A stretch of 64,000 bases of DNA from Sinorhizobium mexicanum (GCF_013488225.1 NZ_CP041238.1:1637501-1701500); one strand, 5' to 3'. Shown: positions 1 to 8,663, counted from the first letter of the stretch. Numbers and translations are program-made. The notes: generated by a model from the sequence alone, not told the origin.

Positions 1-935
1 ATCTCGCGCATCTCAACTATCAGAAGGGCCGACTGGTCAGAAGCTGGACCCACCTCGAGCGCCAGCGCGGCGGTGCGGGCTTCATGGGCGGTCCCGGTGA
101 AACGCAGATCGAGGCCGACCGTCGCCTGCTGCAGGAGAGGATCGTTCGGCTGGAACGCGAATTGGAGCAGGTGCGGCGCACCCGGCAGCTCCACCGCTCG
201 AAGCGCAAGAAGGTGCCGCACCCGATCGTGGCGCTGGTCGGCTACACGAACGCGGGCAAGTCGACGCTCTTCAACCGGATGACCGGCGCGGGCGTGCTGG
301 CCGAGGACATGCTTTTCGCGACGCTTGATCCGACGCTCAGGCGTCTCAAGTTGCCGCATGGGCGCATGGTCATTCTGTCCGATACGGTCGGTTTCATCTC
401 CGATCTGCCGACCCACCTCGTTGCGGCCTTCCGCGCGACGCTTGAGGAAGTGCTCGAAGCGGACCTGATCCTGCACGTGCGCGACCTTTCCGATCCGGAC
501 AACCAGGCACAGGCGAGCGACGTATTGCGCATCCTTGCCGATCTCGGCATTGACGAGAAGGAAGGCGCCGAGCGGATCATCGAGGTGTGGAACAAGATCG
601 ACAAGCTCGAACCTGAGGTGCGCGAGGCGCTCGTTAAGAAGGCGGCAAGCACGCCGAACACGGTCGCCGCTTCTGCTGTGACCGGCGAGGGCGTCGATCA
701 CCTGCTCGCCGAGATCGGCCGCCGTCTTTCGGGCGTGTTGACCGAGTGCACGGTCGTTCTTGGCCTCGACCAGCTGCAGCTGTTGCCCTGGGTCTACGAG
801 CACTCGATCGTCGATGGCCGAGAGGACCTTGAAGACGGAAGGGTCAGCCTTGACCTGCGCCTGACCGAGGGCGAGGCTGCAGAGCTTGAACGGCGGCTCG
901 GCAACGGACCGAAACCGGTCGAAGAGGATTGGTAA
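1..935 (+). CDS. hflX: GTPase HflX (5' end outside window)
   Basis: This is the C-terminal part of HflX, a ribosome-associated GTPase that can split stalled or hibernating ribosomes. The reading frame is open from the window edge (first full codon at base 3), so the true start lies upstream. The HflX-specific linker ending in GGPGETQIE comes first. It is followed by an arginine-rich coiled segment and then the G domain, with P-loop GYTNAGKST, a DTVGFI switch II and NKID as the G4 motif. The last about 90 residues form the usual short C-terminal domain. It converges on mazG with only 24 bp between them. In rhizobia hflX normally follows hfq, but that cannot be seen here. Confidence 0.95.
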   Translation, partial: LAHLNYQKGRLVRSWTHLERQRGGAGFMGGPGETQIEADRRLLQERIVRLERELEQVRRTRQLHRSKRKKVPHPIVALVGYTNAGKSTLFNRMTGAGVLAEDMLFATLDPTLRRLKLPHGRMVILSDTVGFISDLPTHLVAAFRATLEEVLEADLILHVRDLSDPDNQAQASDVLRILADLGIDEKEGAERIIEVWNKIDKLEPEVREALVKKAASTPNTVAASAVTGEGVDHLLAEIGRRLSGVLTECTVVLGLDQLQLLPWVYEHSIVDGREDLEDGRVSLDLRLTEGEAAELERRLGNGPKPVEEDW

Positions 936-959
936 CGCGACTGACGCGACGGCATCCCG

Positions 960-1793
960 CTACGTCAGCTGTCGCTCGATCGCCTTTGCTGCTTGCCAGA
1001 GCTCTTCCATGCGCTCCAGAGAAGCGGCGTCAAGCGTCTCTCCACCTGCTTCCAACTCCTGTTCGATATGGCCGAAGCGACGGCGGAACTTGGTGTTGGT
1101 GCCGCGGAGCGCCATTTCCGGGTCGGTGCCGACGTGGCGGCCGATATTGACGACGGCGAAGATCAGGTCACCGAGCTCGTCGGCAACCTTTCGCTGATCT
1201 CCGTCCTTGAGCGCCTGCCGCAGTTCGGTGATCTCCTCCTCGATCTTGTCAAGGATCGGCTCGGGCTTCGACCAGTCGAAGCCGACCTTTGCCGCGCGTT
1301 CCTGCAGCTTGAGCGCTTCGACCAGGGCCGGGAAGCTGCGTTGCACGGACCCGAGGTGGCCGGCATCGGCATCCTGCGGTAGACCACGCCGCATACGGCG
1401 TTGCCGCCGGTCCGCCTTTTCCGCGCGCTTGATCTCGTCCCATTGCAGTTTGACCGCCTCGGGCGTATCGGCGTCGGAGCGGGCGAAGACGTGCGGATGG
1501 CGACGGATCATCTTGCGGGTCACGGCTTCGACGACATCGCCGAAGGAGAACTCACCGGCTTCTTCCGCCATGCGGGCGTGAAAGACCACCTGGAGCAGAA
1601 GGTCGCCGAGCTCGTCGCAGAGATCGTCCATGTCATGGCGCTCGATCGCGTCGGCAACCTCGTAGGCCTCTTCGACCGTGTAGGGTTTTATCGTCTCGAA
1701 GGTCTGGACGATGTCCCAGGGGCAGCCGGTGTCCGGCTGGCGGAGCGCCGCCATGATATCGAGCAGCCGTTGAATGTCGCGAGAAGGTTCCAT
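960..1793 (-). CDS. mazG: Nucleoside triphosphate pyrophosphohydrolase MazG
   Basis: This 277-residue protein hydrolyses NTPs or dNTPs to the monophosphate and pyrophosphate and acts as a cytosolic house-cleaning enzyme. It has two tandem MazG domains. The first carries EEAYE at 41-45 and DELGDLLLQ at 60-68. The second carries EEEITE at 185-190 and DELGDL at 205-210. These acidic residues bind Mg2+. It is slightly longer than E. coli MazG because of a basic, arginine-rich stretch at about 122-137 between the domains. It lies 3 bp downstream of the deaminase-like gene on the same strand, so the two are probably co-transcribed, both acting on nucleotides or modified bases. Confidence 0.95.
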   Translation of the reverse strand: MEPSRDIQRLLDIMAALRQPDTGCPWDIVQTFETIKPYTVEEAYEVADAIERHDMDDLCDELGDLLLQVVFHARMAEEAGEFSFGDVVEAVTRKMIRRHPHVFARSDADTPEAVKLQWDEIKRAEKADRRQRRMRRGLPQDADAGHLGSVQRSFPALVEALKLQERAAKVGFDWSKPEPILDKIEEEITELRQALKDGDQRKVADELGDLIFAVVNIGRHVGTDPEMALRGTNTKFRRRFGHIEQELEAGGETLDAASLERMEELWQAAKAIERQLT

Positions 1794-1796
1794 GGC

Positions 1797-2384
1797 TCAG
1801 TTCAGCGGTATGGTGTTCTGGTCCTTGCCGGCCTGATAGTGCTCAGACAGGCGGTGATAGCGCGCGCGGATACGAGCGTCCTGCGCGGCGAGTCTTTCCT
1901 TTGTCTGTTGGTCGGCGTCGCGCGTCAGTGCCGCTATCGAGCCCGATTTCCAGAAGGCGTTTTCCTGTGCATAGCCGCCCGGCTCCAGCCGGAAGACTTC
2001 CTTCAGGATTTTCAGGTCGTGCGGAATCGAGAAGCTGTCGCGCGAATCCTCATGGCTGAAGAAATAGTAGAAATTGTCGAACCCCGCCCAGGTGATCGCG
2101 GAGAGACACATCGAGCAGGGCTCATGCGTCGAGAGAAAGATCAGCTCCCGCGTATCGGGCTTATCGGCCATCTCGTAAAAACACTTGAGCGTATGGACCT
2201 CGCCGTGCCACAGCGGATTTTCCGTCTCGTTGTTGGTTTCGGCAAGCACCAGCGAAAGATCGGACTTACGCAGGATTGCCGCGCCGAACACCTTATTGCC
2301 GGCAGCAACACCCTTTTCGGTCAGCGGAAGGATATCTTTTTCGATTACCGTCAAGAGGCGTTCCGCCAATTCCGACTTTTTCAT
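1797..2384 (-). CDS. Cytidine/guanine deaminase-fold hydrolase
   Basis: This 195-residue protein belongs to the zinc-dependent deaminase superfamily of CMP/dCMP, guanine and tRNA-adenosine deaminases. The visible signature is His60-Gly-Glu62 and Pro89-Cys90-Ser-Met-Cys93. His60, Cys90 and Cys93 should bind zinc, and Glu62 should be the proton shuttle. The C-terminal about 80 residues (FFSHEDSRDSF onward) are not typical of TadA, so I do not call it a tRNA adenosine deaminase. The substrate is unknown. It is the first gene of a two-gene minus-strand unit with mazG, which fits a role in clearing or salvaging nucleobases or nucleotides (inference). Confidence 0.75.
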   Translation of the reverse strand: MKKSELAERLLTVIEKDILPLTEKGVAAGNKVFGAAILRKSDLSLVLAETNNETENPLWHGEVHTLKCFYEMADKPDTRELIFLSTHEPCSMCLSAITWAGFDNFYYFFSHEDSRDSFSIPHDLKILKEVFRLEPGGYAQENAFWKSGSIAALTRDADQQTKERLAAQDARIRARYHRLSEHYQAGKDQNTIPLN

Positions 2385-2611
2385 CTTCTGTGCTTCCTAC
2401 GAATGTCGCCGGCATTTAAAGGAGGTAGGCCCTCCGGCGCAATGGCCGCCAAGCCCGCAGCGCCCGTGTGTCACCGGAGATATTTACTCAAAATGGCTGA
2501 CTGTCGAGCAAAACAATACGTGGCCGGAAAAGCATTGAAATTTCTGTTTCTTCAATTGTTACCGGCTATGGGGGATATTCGCCGCAGCCTGTAGAAGGAG
2601 TCGTTCTCTCA

Positions 2612-4069
2612 GTGATGTCGCAGCAACTGTCCTTTTTTCCGACATTCTTTAGCGTCGCGCAAAAGCGCGTGGCGGTGTTCGGCAATGGGGACGAGGCCTT
2701 CGCCAAGGTGCGGCTGCTGTTGAACACCGCGGCGCGTATCGCCGTTTACGCGGATGCGCCTGAGGCTGCCTTCGAGACATTCCTCACGACCAACCGCCTC
2801 GAGATCATCCGGGAAACCTTCGCTGCGCATCAGGTTGAGGACGCCGTCCTGGTGTTTGCTGCGACTGGCGATGCATCGGCCGATCGGGCGATCGTTGCGG
2901 CCGCGCGGGACCGAAAGATCCCCGCAAATGCCGTTGATCAGCCGGATTATTGCGATTTCCTGACGCCGGCACTCGTCAACAGGGCTCCAGTCGCCGTGGC
3001 GATCGGAACCGAAGGGGCCGGACCCGTTCTGGCGCAGATGATCCGCGCCCAGATCGATCAATTGCTTTCCCCGTCGCTCGGCATGGTCGCGTCTTTGGCC
3101 GCGAGCTATCGTGATGCGGTCGAGCGACTTGTGCCGCGCGGTGTTGCACGCCGCATGTTCTGGCGGCGGTTCTTTTCGGGGCCGGTTGCCGACCACGTTG
3201 CGCTTGGCGATGTCGCCTCGGCGCGCCGCGAGGCGTCGCGGCTGCTCGATGGCGCGGATCGTATTCCCGGTCACGTCTGGCTGGTTGGCGCCGGTCCGGG
3301 TGCGGAGGACCTGCTGACGCTTCGCGCGCAGCGGGTGATGATGGAAGCCGATGCGATCGTTTACGATGCGCTCGTGCCGCAGGCGATCGTCGATATGGGG
3401 CGCCGCGATGCCGAGCGCCTTTCGGTTGGCAAGCGCAAGGGTTGCCACACCAAATCGCAGGACGAAATCAATCAGTTGCTGGTGAAGCTTGCAGGCGAGG
3501 GTAAACGCGTCGTTCGCCTGAAATCCGGCGATCCGCTGATCTTCGGTCGAGCCGGCGAGGAAATGGCTGCCTTGCGGGATGCCGGGATCAGCTATGAGAT
3601 CGTCCCCGGCATCACCTCCGCATTTGCGGCAGCGGCAGACTTCGAGTTGCCGTTGACCCTGCGTGGTGTTGCGTCGTCGCTGGTCTTCACCACCGGCCAT
3701 GACCTTGCCGGTGATGTGCTGCCCGACTGGGCGCGGCTTGCCGTCTCGGGTGCGACGATTGCTGTTTATATGGGCCGCAGCGTCGCCGCTTCAGTTGCCG
3801 GGCGGCTGATGAAGGCCGGCCTGCCCCAAGAGACGACCGTCGCCGTGGTCGAGAACGCCAGCCGCGCCGAACGGCGGCTCCTGCACGGGATTCTTCGCGA
3901 GCTTCCGGACCTTGAGACCCGCACGGAACTCGACGGTCCGGTCATGGTGATCATTGGCGACGCGGTTGCAGGTGCGAATTTCGGCCGGTCGGAACCGCTT
4001 GCTGCCGGGAGACGGCACGGCACTGAGGCCAGGGATACCTCCGGCGCGCAACGCGCTGAACAGATTTGA
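2612..4069 (+). CDS. cysG: Siroheme synthase CysG
   Basis: This multifunctional enzyme makes siroheme, the prosthetic group of the sulfite reductase two genes downstream. The N-terminal about 210 residues form the precorrin-2 dehydrogenase/ferrochelatase domain, with a nucleotide-binding loop GNGDEAF near 24-30 rather than the usual GGGxVA. From about residue 220 there is the uroporphyrinogen-III methyltransferase domain (VGAGPGAEDLL, then GDPLIFGRAGEE). The length of 485 residues is close to E. coli CysG. The start is GTG at 2612 or the adjacent ATG at 2615, both behind AGAAGGAG. It heads a cluster with DUF2849, CysI and DUF934 genes and is divergent from the deaminase gene. Confidence 0.95.
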   Translation: MMSQQLSFFPTFFSVAQKRVAVFGNGDEAFAKVRLLLNTAARIAVYADAPEAAFETFLTTNRLEIIRETFAAHQVEDAVLVFAATGDASADRAIVAAARDRKIPANAVDQPDYCDFLTPALVNRAPVAVAIGTEGAGPVLAQMIRAQIDQLLSPSLGMVASLAASYRDAVERLVPRGVARRMFWRRFFSGPVADHVALGDVASARREASRLLDGADRIPGHVWLVGAGPGAEDLLTLRAQRVMMEADAIVYDALVPQAIVDMGRRDAERLSVGKRKGCHTKSQDEINQLLVKLAGEGKRVVRLKSGDPLIFGRAGEEMAALRDAGISYEIVPGITSAFAAAADFELPLTLRGVASSLVFTTGHDLAGDVLPDWARLAVSGATIAVYMGRSVAASVAGRLMKAGLPQETTVAVVENASRAERRLLHGILRELPDLETRTELDGPVMVIIGDAVAGANFGRSEPLAAGRRHGTEARDTSGAQRAEQI

Positions 4070-4085
4070 AGTGAGGATGACGCGA

Positions 4086-4400
4086 ATGGTGGACAAGGTC
4101 TTGACGGCAAACCGATTGGGGGATGGCATATCCGTCTGGCTCGACGCCTCCGGCAATTGGGTGGAGTCGCTGCAGGACGCCTTCGTCGCCCGCCATGCCG
4201 AGGCCGTCGCGGCGCTTGAAGGGACTGGAAAGCGCTCCTTCGACGAGAATAAAGTCGTAGACGTCAACGTTATCGACGTCGAGGAAGTCGATGGCGTACT
4301 TCGCCCATTGCGCATGCGCGAGCGCATCCGCGCCGAAGGCCCGTCGATCGCCTATGCTCCGGGATATCGTGGGCTTTCCGGCCCGAAAGTTGCTGCCTGA
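4086..4400 (+). CDS. DUF2849 domain protein (sulfite reductase-associated)
   Basis: This small protein of about 104 residues belongs to DUF2849, a family found almost only in alphaproteobacterial cysG-cysI clusters. Its biochemical role is not established, and its position between siroheme synthase and the siroheme enzyme suggests help in cofactor handling or electron supply (inference). The chosen start is the ATG at 4086, 9 bases after GTGAGG. An in-frame ATG at 4077 is an alternative that would leave almost no spacing from that ribosome binding site. It ends 14 bp before cysI, so translational coupling in one operon is likely. No membrane segment or signal peptide is visible. Confidence 0.85.
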   Translation: MVDKVLTANRLGDGISVWLDASGNWVESLQDAFVARHAEAVAALEGTGKRSFDENKVVDVNVIDVEEVDGVLRPLRMRERIRAEGPSIAYAPGYRGLSGPKVAA

Positions 4401-4414
4401 GGACCTGAGACCCT

Positions 4415-6088
4415 ATGTACCGTTACGACGAATTCGATCACACCTTCGTTTCTGCACGCGTCGAGCAGTTCCGCGATCAGGTCCAGCGGCGGCTGTCCGG
4501 TGAACTGGCCGAAGATGCCTTCAAGCCGCTGCGCCTGATGAATGGCGTCTATCTGCAACTACACGCCTACATGCTCCGCGTTGCCATTCCCTATGGCACG
4601 CTGTCGAGCCGGCAGATGCGGATGCTTGCCCATGTCGCCCGCAAATATGACCGCGGTTATGGTCATTTCACCACACGCCAGAACATCCAGTACAACTGGC
4701 CGCGTCTTTCGGATACGCCGGACATCCTCAAGGAACTGGCAAGTGTTGAAATGCACTCGCTGCAGACCTCAGGCAACTGCATTCGCAACGTGACGGCGGA
4801 TCACTTCTCCGGCGCGGCGGCCGACGAAGTCGCCGACCCGCGCCCCTACGCAGAGATTCTCCGTCAGTGGTCGAGTGTGCACCCGGAATTCTCGTTCCTG
4901 CCGCGCAAGTTCAAGATCGCCGTGACCGGCGCCGAGCGCGACCGTGCGGCGATCCAGGTGCATGATATCGGCTTGCACCTGAAAAAGGACGGGCAGGGTA
5001 GGTTGGGCTTTGCCGTCTATGTGGGCGGCGGGCAGGGCAGGACCCCGATGATCGCCAAGAAGATCCGCGACTTCCTGCCGGAAGAGGACTTGCTCTCCTA
5101 CACCACGGCGATCATGCGCGTTTACAACCTCTATGGCCGCCGCGACAACAAATACAAGGCGCGCATCAAGATTCTGGTGCATGAAACCGGTGCCGAAGAG
5201 CTTGCTCGCCAGGTGGAGATCGAGTTCGCCAAGCTCAAGGACACCGAGCTGAAGCTGCCGGATGCCGACATCCAGGCGATTTCTGCCTATTTTGCGCCGG
5301 CAACCTTGCCGAACCGCGCGGAAGGCTGGGGTACGCTCGCCGGCTGGAAGAAGGCCGACGCAGAGTTTGCGCGTTGGGTTCAACAAAACGTGCAGGCGCA
5401 CAAGCATCCGGACTACGGCATGGTGACCATTTCGCTGAAGCCGATCGGCGGCATTCCTGGCGATGCGAGCCACGAGCAGATGGATGCGGTCGCGGACATT
5501 GCCGAGGAATACGCCTTCGACGAAATCCGCGTCAGCCACGAGCAGAACCTGATACTGCCGCATGTGGCGCTCGCCGACCTGGAGCCGGTCTACCGTGCAC
5601 TGGTTGCGGCAGGCCTCGCGACGGCCAATGCCGGGCTGATCACCGATATCATTGCCTGCCCGGGGCTCGACTATTGCGCGCTCGCCAATGCGCGTTCGAT
5701 CCCGGTCGCCCAGGAGATTTCGAACCGTTTCGGCTCGCCCGAGCGGCAGGCAGAGATCGGGGAGCTCAAGATCAAGATCTCCGGCTGCATCAATGCCTGC
5801 GGACACCATCACGTTGGCCATATCGGCCTCCTGGGCGTCGAGAAGAAGGGCGAGGAACTCTACCAGATCACGCTTGGCGGCTCCGGAGACGAGAACACGT
5901 CGATCGGGGAAATCATCGGCCGCGGTTTCGAGCCGGAAAAAGTCACCGATGCGGTAGAAACGATCGTCGATACTTATCTTGGCCTGCGCCGGGACAAGAC
6001 GGAGACCTTTCTGGAGGCTTATCGCCGGGTTGGACCGCAGCCGTTCAAGGATGCGCTCTATGGTGGCAGTGCTCAGGAAGCCGCTTGA
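4415..6088 (+). CDS. cysI: Assimilatory sulfite/nitrite reductase, siroheme [4Fe-4S] hemoprotein
   Basis: This 557-residue enzyme performs six-electron reduction of sulfite to sulfide, or of nitrite to ammonia in the same fold. The [4Fe-4S]-siroheme ligands are visible as Cys415-x5-Cys421 and Cys458-x3-Cys462. The N-terminal half holds the first ferredoxin-like substrate domain (YGHFTTRQNIQYNW). Placement with cysG and the DUF934 gene favours sulfite over nitrite. No CysJ-like flavoprotein is nearby. An Fpr-type ferredoxin reductase lies just downstream, so electrons may come through ferredoxin (inference). The gene sits in a tight operon with spacings of 14-15 bp on either side. Confidence 0.92.
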   Translation: MYRYDEFDHTFVSARVEQFRDQVQRRLSGELAEDAFKPLRLMNGVYLQLHAYMLRVAIPYGTLSSRQMRMLAHVARKYDRGYGHFTTRQNIQYNWPRLSDTPDILKELASVEMHSLQTSGNCIRNVTADHFSGAAADEVADPRPYAEILRQWSSVHPEFSFLPRKFKIAVTGAERDRAAIQVHDIGLHLKKDGQGRLGFAVYVGGGQGRTPMIAKKIRDFLPEEDLLSYTTAIMRVYNLYGRRDNKYKARIKILVHETGAEELARQVEIEFAKLKDTELKLPDADIQAISAYFAPATLPNRAEGWGTLAGWKKADAEFARWVQQNVQAHKHPDYGMVTISLKPIGGIPGDASHEQMDAVADIAEEYAFDEIRVSHEQNLILPHVALADLEPVYRALVAAGLATANAGLITDIIACPGLDYCALANARSIPVAQEISNRFGSPERQAEIGELKIKISGCINACGHHHVGHIGLLGVEKKGEELYQITLGGSGDENTSIGEIIGRGFEPEKVTDAVETIVDTYLGLRRDKTETFLEAYRRVGPQPFKDALYGGSAQEAA

Positions 6089-6103
6089 GGCAGGGACGAG
6101 AAC

Positions 6104-6604
6104 ATGACGAAAATCTGGAAAGAAACCGGCTTTGTGAGCGATGATCCCTGGATCGTCGAGACGGAAGAAACCAAGGCCGGGTCGAATGAAAAGGCGATAC
6201 TCGGCCTGGACGCCTTCATCGATGTGGTGTCCACCGGCGACGCCCGTGAGCTGGGCGTATTGATCGCGCCCGCGGACGATGTCACGCGGTTGGCGCCTTA
6301 TGTTGATCGGATCGCGCTCGTCGCCGTCGCGTTTCCGGCTTTCAATGACGGGCGCGCCTTCAGTCACGCGTCGCTGCTTCGTTCACAGCTTGGCTTCCAA
6401 GGGGAGGTCCGTGCGGTCGGAGATGTCTTGATCGACCAGATCCCGCTGATGCTGCGTTGTGGTATCGGGAGTTTCGCGGTGACGAATGCGACGGCGATCA
6501 AGCGGCTCTCGGAAGGGCGTTTGCCGGGCATCACCAATCACTATCAGCCGACTGCTAGGCCGTCTTCGGACGCCAAATCCTACAGTTGGCGGCGCGTCTC
6601 CTGA
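6104..6604 (+). CDS. DUF934 protein of the sulfite reductase cluster
   Basis: This 166-residue protein belongs to DUF934, annotated in many genomes as an oxidoreductase or uncharacterised protein always close to sulfite or nitrite reductase. Its molecular role is unknown. It follows cysI by 15 bp and completes the cysG-DUF2849-cysI-DUF934 unit. Visible features are an N-terminal WKETGFVSDDPW segment and a central alpha/beta region (LGVLIAPADDV, then VDRIALVAVAFPAF). A conserved-looking GDVLIDQIPLMLRCGIGSF stretch lies before a variable, polar C-terminus. No cofactor motif is clear. A function in sulfate assimilation is inferred from context only. Confidence 0.88.
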   Translation: MTKIWKETGFVSDDPWIVETEETKAGSNEKAILGLDAFIDVVSTGDARELGVLIAPADDVTRLAPYVDRIALVAVAFPAFNDGRAFSHASLLRSQLGFQGEVRAVGDVLIDQIPLMLRCGIGSFAVTNATAIKRLSEGRLPGITNHYQPTARPSSDAKSYSWRRVS

Positions 6605-6748
6605 AAAATACGCAGCCGCGACAGTGTGAAGCAAGCCGAAATCCTCGAAAGCGACTATATTTGGAAGGGATTTCCTTTCAATCGAGTGCGCCTTGGAATA
6701 TCCGCTCGTACTTGATAGACAGGGTCACATTACAGGACTGTAGCTACG

Positions 6749-7561
6749 ATGAATGCTCCGGCAAAAACGGAAGATTTCGCGATCCAGGCACCGGCAGGTG
6801 TCTTTGTCGAGACGGTCACGAGTGTCACGCACTATACGGACCGGCTCTTCCGTTTCCGTATGACGCGTCCCCAGGAGTTTCGTTTCCGCTCCGGTGAATT
6901 CGCGATGATCGGCCTCATGGTCGGTGACAAGCCCGTCTATCGCGCCTATTCGATTGCGAGCCCCGCGTGGGACGAAGAGCTCGAGTTTTTCTCGATCAAG
7001 GTTCCGGACGGTCCGCTGACGTCGCATCTGCAGAAGATCAAGCCGGGCGACCAGGTTCTCATGCGCAAGAAGCCGACCGGCACACTGGTGCTCGATGCGC
7101 TGGTGCCGGGCCGCAGGCTTTACATGTTCTCGACCGGTACCGGCATTGCCCCCTTCGCGAGCCTCATCCGCGACCCGGAAACCTACGAGAAGTTCGAGGA
7201 AGTCATTCTTACGCATACCTGCCGTGACGTGGCGGAACTGAAGTACGGCTTCGACCTCATGGACGAGATCCGTAACCACGAGTTCCTGAACGAGATTGTT
7301 GGCGACAAGCTTCGCCACTATGCGACGGTGACGCGCGAAGGCTATCCGTTCAAGGGCCGCATCACCGACCTGATGACCAACGGCAAGTTCTTCGCGGATC
7401 TGGGCCTGCCGCCGCTTGACCCGGCGATCGATCGCGGCATGATCTGCGGTTCCACGGCAATGCTGAAGGACACCAAGGAAATTCTGGAAGCTGCCGGCTT
7501 GACTGAAGGCGCGAACAACAAGCCTGCCGAATTCGTCATCGAGCGCGCATTCGTCGGCTGA
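6749..7561 (+). CDS. fpr: Ferredoxin/flavodoxin-NADP+ reductase Fpr
   Basis: This 270-residue FAD enzyme exchanges electrons between NADPH and ferredoxin or flavodoxin in the cytosol. The FAD-binding motif is RAYSIASP at 65-72 and the NADP-binding start is STGTGIAPF at 128-136. The protein ends in AFVG without the aromatic last residue of plant-type enzymes, which is the bacterial subclass seen in Rhodobacter and Azotobacter. It has its own 144-bp upstream gap, with an imperfect inverted repeat TTGGAAGG-GATTT-CCTTTCAA at 6661-6681, so it may be regulated apart from cysI. A strong hairpin terminator follows. It is a candidate electron source for the upstream sulfite reductase (inference). Confidence 0.93.
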   Translation: MNAPAKTEDFAIQAPAGVFVETVTSVTHYTDRLFRFRMTRPQEFRFRSGEFAMIGLMVGDKPVYRAYSIASPAWDEELEFFSIKVPDGPLTSHLQKIKPGDQVLMRKKPTGTLVLDALVPGRRLYMFSTGTGIAPFASLIRDPETYEKFEEVILTHTCRDVAELKYGFDLMDEIRNHEFLNEIVGDKLRHYATVTREGYPFKGRITDLMTNGKFFADLGLPPLDPAIDRGMICGSTAMLKDTKEILEAAGLTEGANNKPAEFVIERAFVG

Positions 7562-7590
7562 CGTCGCGGCTGCTAAGATATCGTATCAAC

Positions 7591-7627
7591 AGAGAGGCGC
7601 GTCTCCAGATGCGCCTCTCTTCGTTTG
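7591..7627 (+). terminator. Rho-independent terminator of fpr
   Basis: A perfect 10-bp stem AGAGAGGCGC / GCGCCTCTCT (7591-7600 and 7611-7620) with a 10-base loop is followed by TCGTTTG, 30 bp after the fpr stop codon. Confidence 0.8.
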
Positions 7628-7740
7628 TGCCTTGGGTGGCCACGTCCGTGGGAGCGACGCGCTCCAGAGACGATCTGAAGCTGCTGTCAGCGCGTGATAC
7701 CGGGTGCTTTCGCATGGATCAACTCAGTCGGCGCCGCACA

Positions 7741-7800
7741 GCCGGGCGGCGCGTCTTATCGGAAGCGCAAAGGTTCGCTGTAGCACTTTGATTGCAGTAG
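7741..7800 (+). repeat. RIME-like intergenic repeat, degenerate copy 1
   Basis: The stretch GGCGCGTCTTATCGGAAGCG, then CAAAGG, then GCTGTAGCACTTTGATTGCA matches the repeat found at eleven or more other sites in the window, with several substitutions and no clear second hairpin. It lies in the 309-bp gap between the convergent fpr and gntR genes. Apart from this copy and the fpr terminator I see nothing in the gap. Confidence 0.65.
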
Positions 7801-7870
7801 GTCTTCGGCCAGCATATGCGGCGACTGAAGATCGGCGGCCCGTTGTCGAAGGTTTGAGCCGTCGACGACA

Positions 7871-8494
7871 TCAAGCCTCCGCCAGATAACCCATCAATCC
7901 GGACATGGCAGTGGCGGCGCCTTCGCCGTCTCCCGCCTGAATCGCGCGCATCACCCTGACGTGGCGCTCCACCGATGCCCTCATTTTTTCCGGCGCCGCC
8001 GACGCAAACCATATGCGGCGCGCGTGGGTCTGCAACGGCGCAAGCGCTGCCGTCAGGAAGCGGTTCGGACAGGCGTCCTCCATGATCTCGTCGAAGGTCT
8101 TGTCGGCAACGAGGAAACCCTCCATGTCGCCTCGATCCGAACACGTCGTCATCGTCTGCTCGCAGCCGTTGATCGCCTGCCGGATCTCGGGGGACGCGTT
8201 CTGTGCCACGAGGGCGGCCGCCAGCGGCTCCAGCCGTTGGCGCGTCTGCATCACGTGGGCGCGATCCTCCGGCCGGATGGTCGTGATCTGCAGTCCCACC
8301 CGAGCACGAATGTCGATGAGACCCTGCCAGGCAAGTTTCTGGATCGCTTCTCGAACCGGCGTGCGGCCATGCTCGGCGAGTTCGATGAGTTGGCGCTCGG
8401 TAACGAGCGATCCGGGCCCGAGCTTGAGCGTGATGATGAGGCGTTCGAGCGCGAGATAGGCGAGGTGGGCCTGGGACTGGACTGGCATAAGCAT
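7871..8494 (-). CDS. GntR-family transcriptional regulator, FCD subfamily
   Basis: This 207-residue regulator has an N-terminal winged helix-turn-helix (LVTERQLIELAEHGRTPVRE, then AIQKLAWQGL) at about 28-75. A mostly helical FCD ligand-binding domain follows, typical of FadR-like repressors that sense carboxylic acids. The start is ATG at 8494, with a second in-frame ATG at 8488. Two copies of the perfect palindrome TGATATATCA lie just upstream at 8506-8515 and 8552-8561, which strongly suggests autoregulation. No catabolic operon is adjacent, because the neighbours are fpr (convergent) and the aap operon, so the ligand and wider regulon cannot be told from this window. Confidence 0.9.
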   Translation of the reverse strand: MLMPVQSQAHLAYLALERLIITLKLGPGSLVTERQLIELAEHGRTPVREAIQKLAWQGLIDIRARVGLQITTIRPEDRAHVMQTRQRLEPLAAALVAQNASPEIRQAINGCEQTMTTCSDRGDMEGFLVADKTFDEIMEDACPNRFLTAALAPLQTHARRIWFASAAPEKMRASVERHVRVMRAIQAGDGEGAATAMSGLMGYLAEA

Positions 8495-8504
8495 CCCGTT
8501 AGTG

Positions 8505-8516
8505 CTGATATATCAG
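8505..8516. promoter_or_regulatory. Proximal palindromic operator of gntR
   Basis: The perfect 12-bp palindrome CTGATATATCAG ends 11 bp upstream of the gntR ATG, where it would overlap the ribosome binding site or transcript start. Its core TGATATATCA recurs 46 bp further upstream. It is a likely binding site for the GntR protein itself (inference). Confidence 0.65.
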
Positions 8517-8550
8517 AGGTTGACACAGAATCGAGATAGTCGCAAGTAAG

Positions 8551-8562
8551 GTGATATATCAG
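8551..8562. promoter_or_regulatory. Distal palindromic operator of gntR
   Basis: GTGATATATCAG contains the same 10-bp palindrome TGATATATCA (8552-8561) as the proximal site. The centres are 46 bp apart, a little over four helical turns, so two dimers could bind on nearly the same face and possibly form a loop (inference). Confidence 0.6.
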
Positions 8563-8663
8563 GCCGCATACGCGCCAGCCGAGAGGTTTCCCGCCGTCGG
8601 CGGCCTGCCCGTCCGCCGCACCTTCCCAGACCTCACGCCATCTCGCGAGGGTGCTTTGGTGAC

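Noticed and set aside
2609-3700. Minus-strand open frame of 363 codons opposite cysG
   Set aside because: It is fully antisense to cysG, low in hydrophobic structure and has no motif.
4769-6367. Minus-strand open frame of 532 codons opposite cysI and the DUF934 gene
   Set aside because: It overlaps two real genes, has no family motif or ribosome binding site, and reflects GC-biased third positions.
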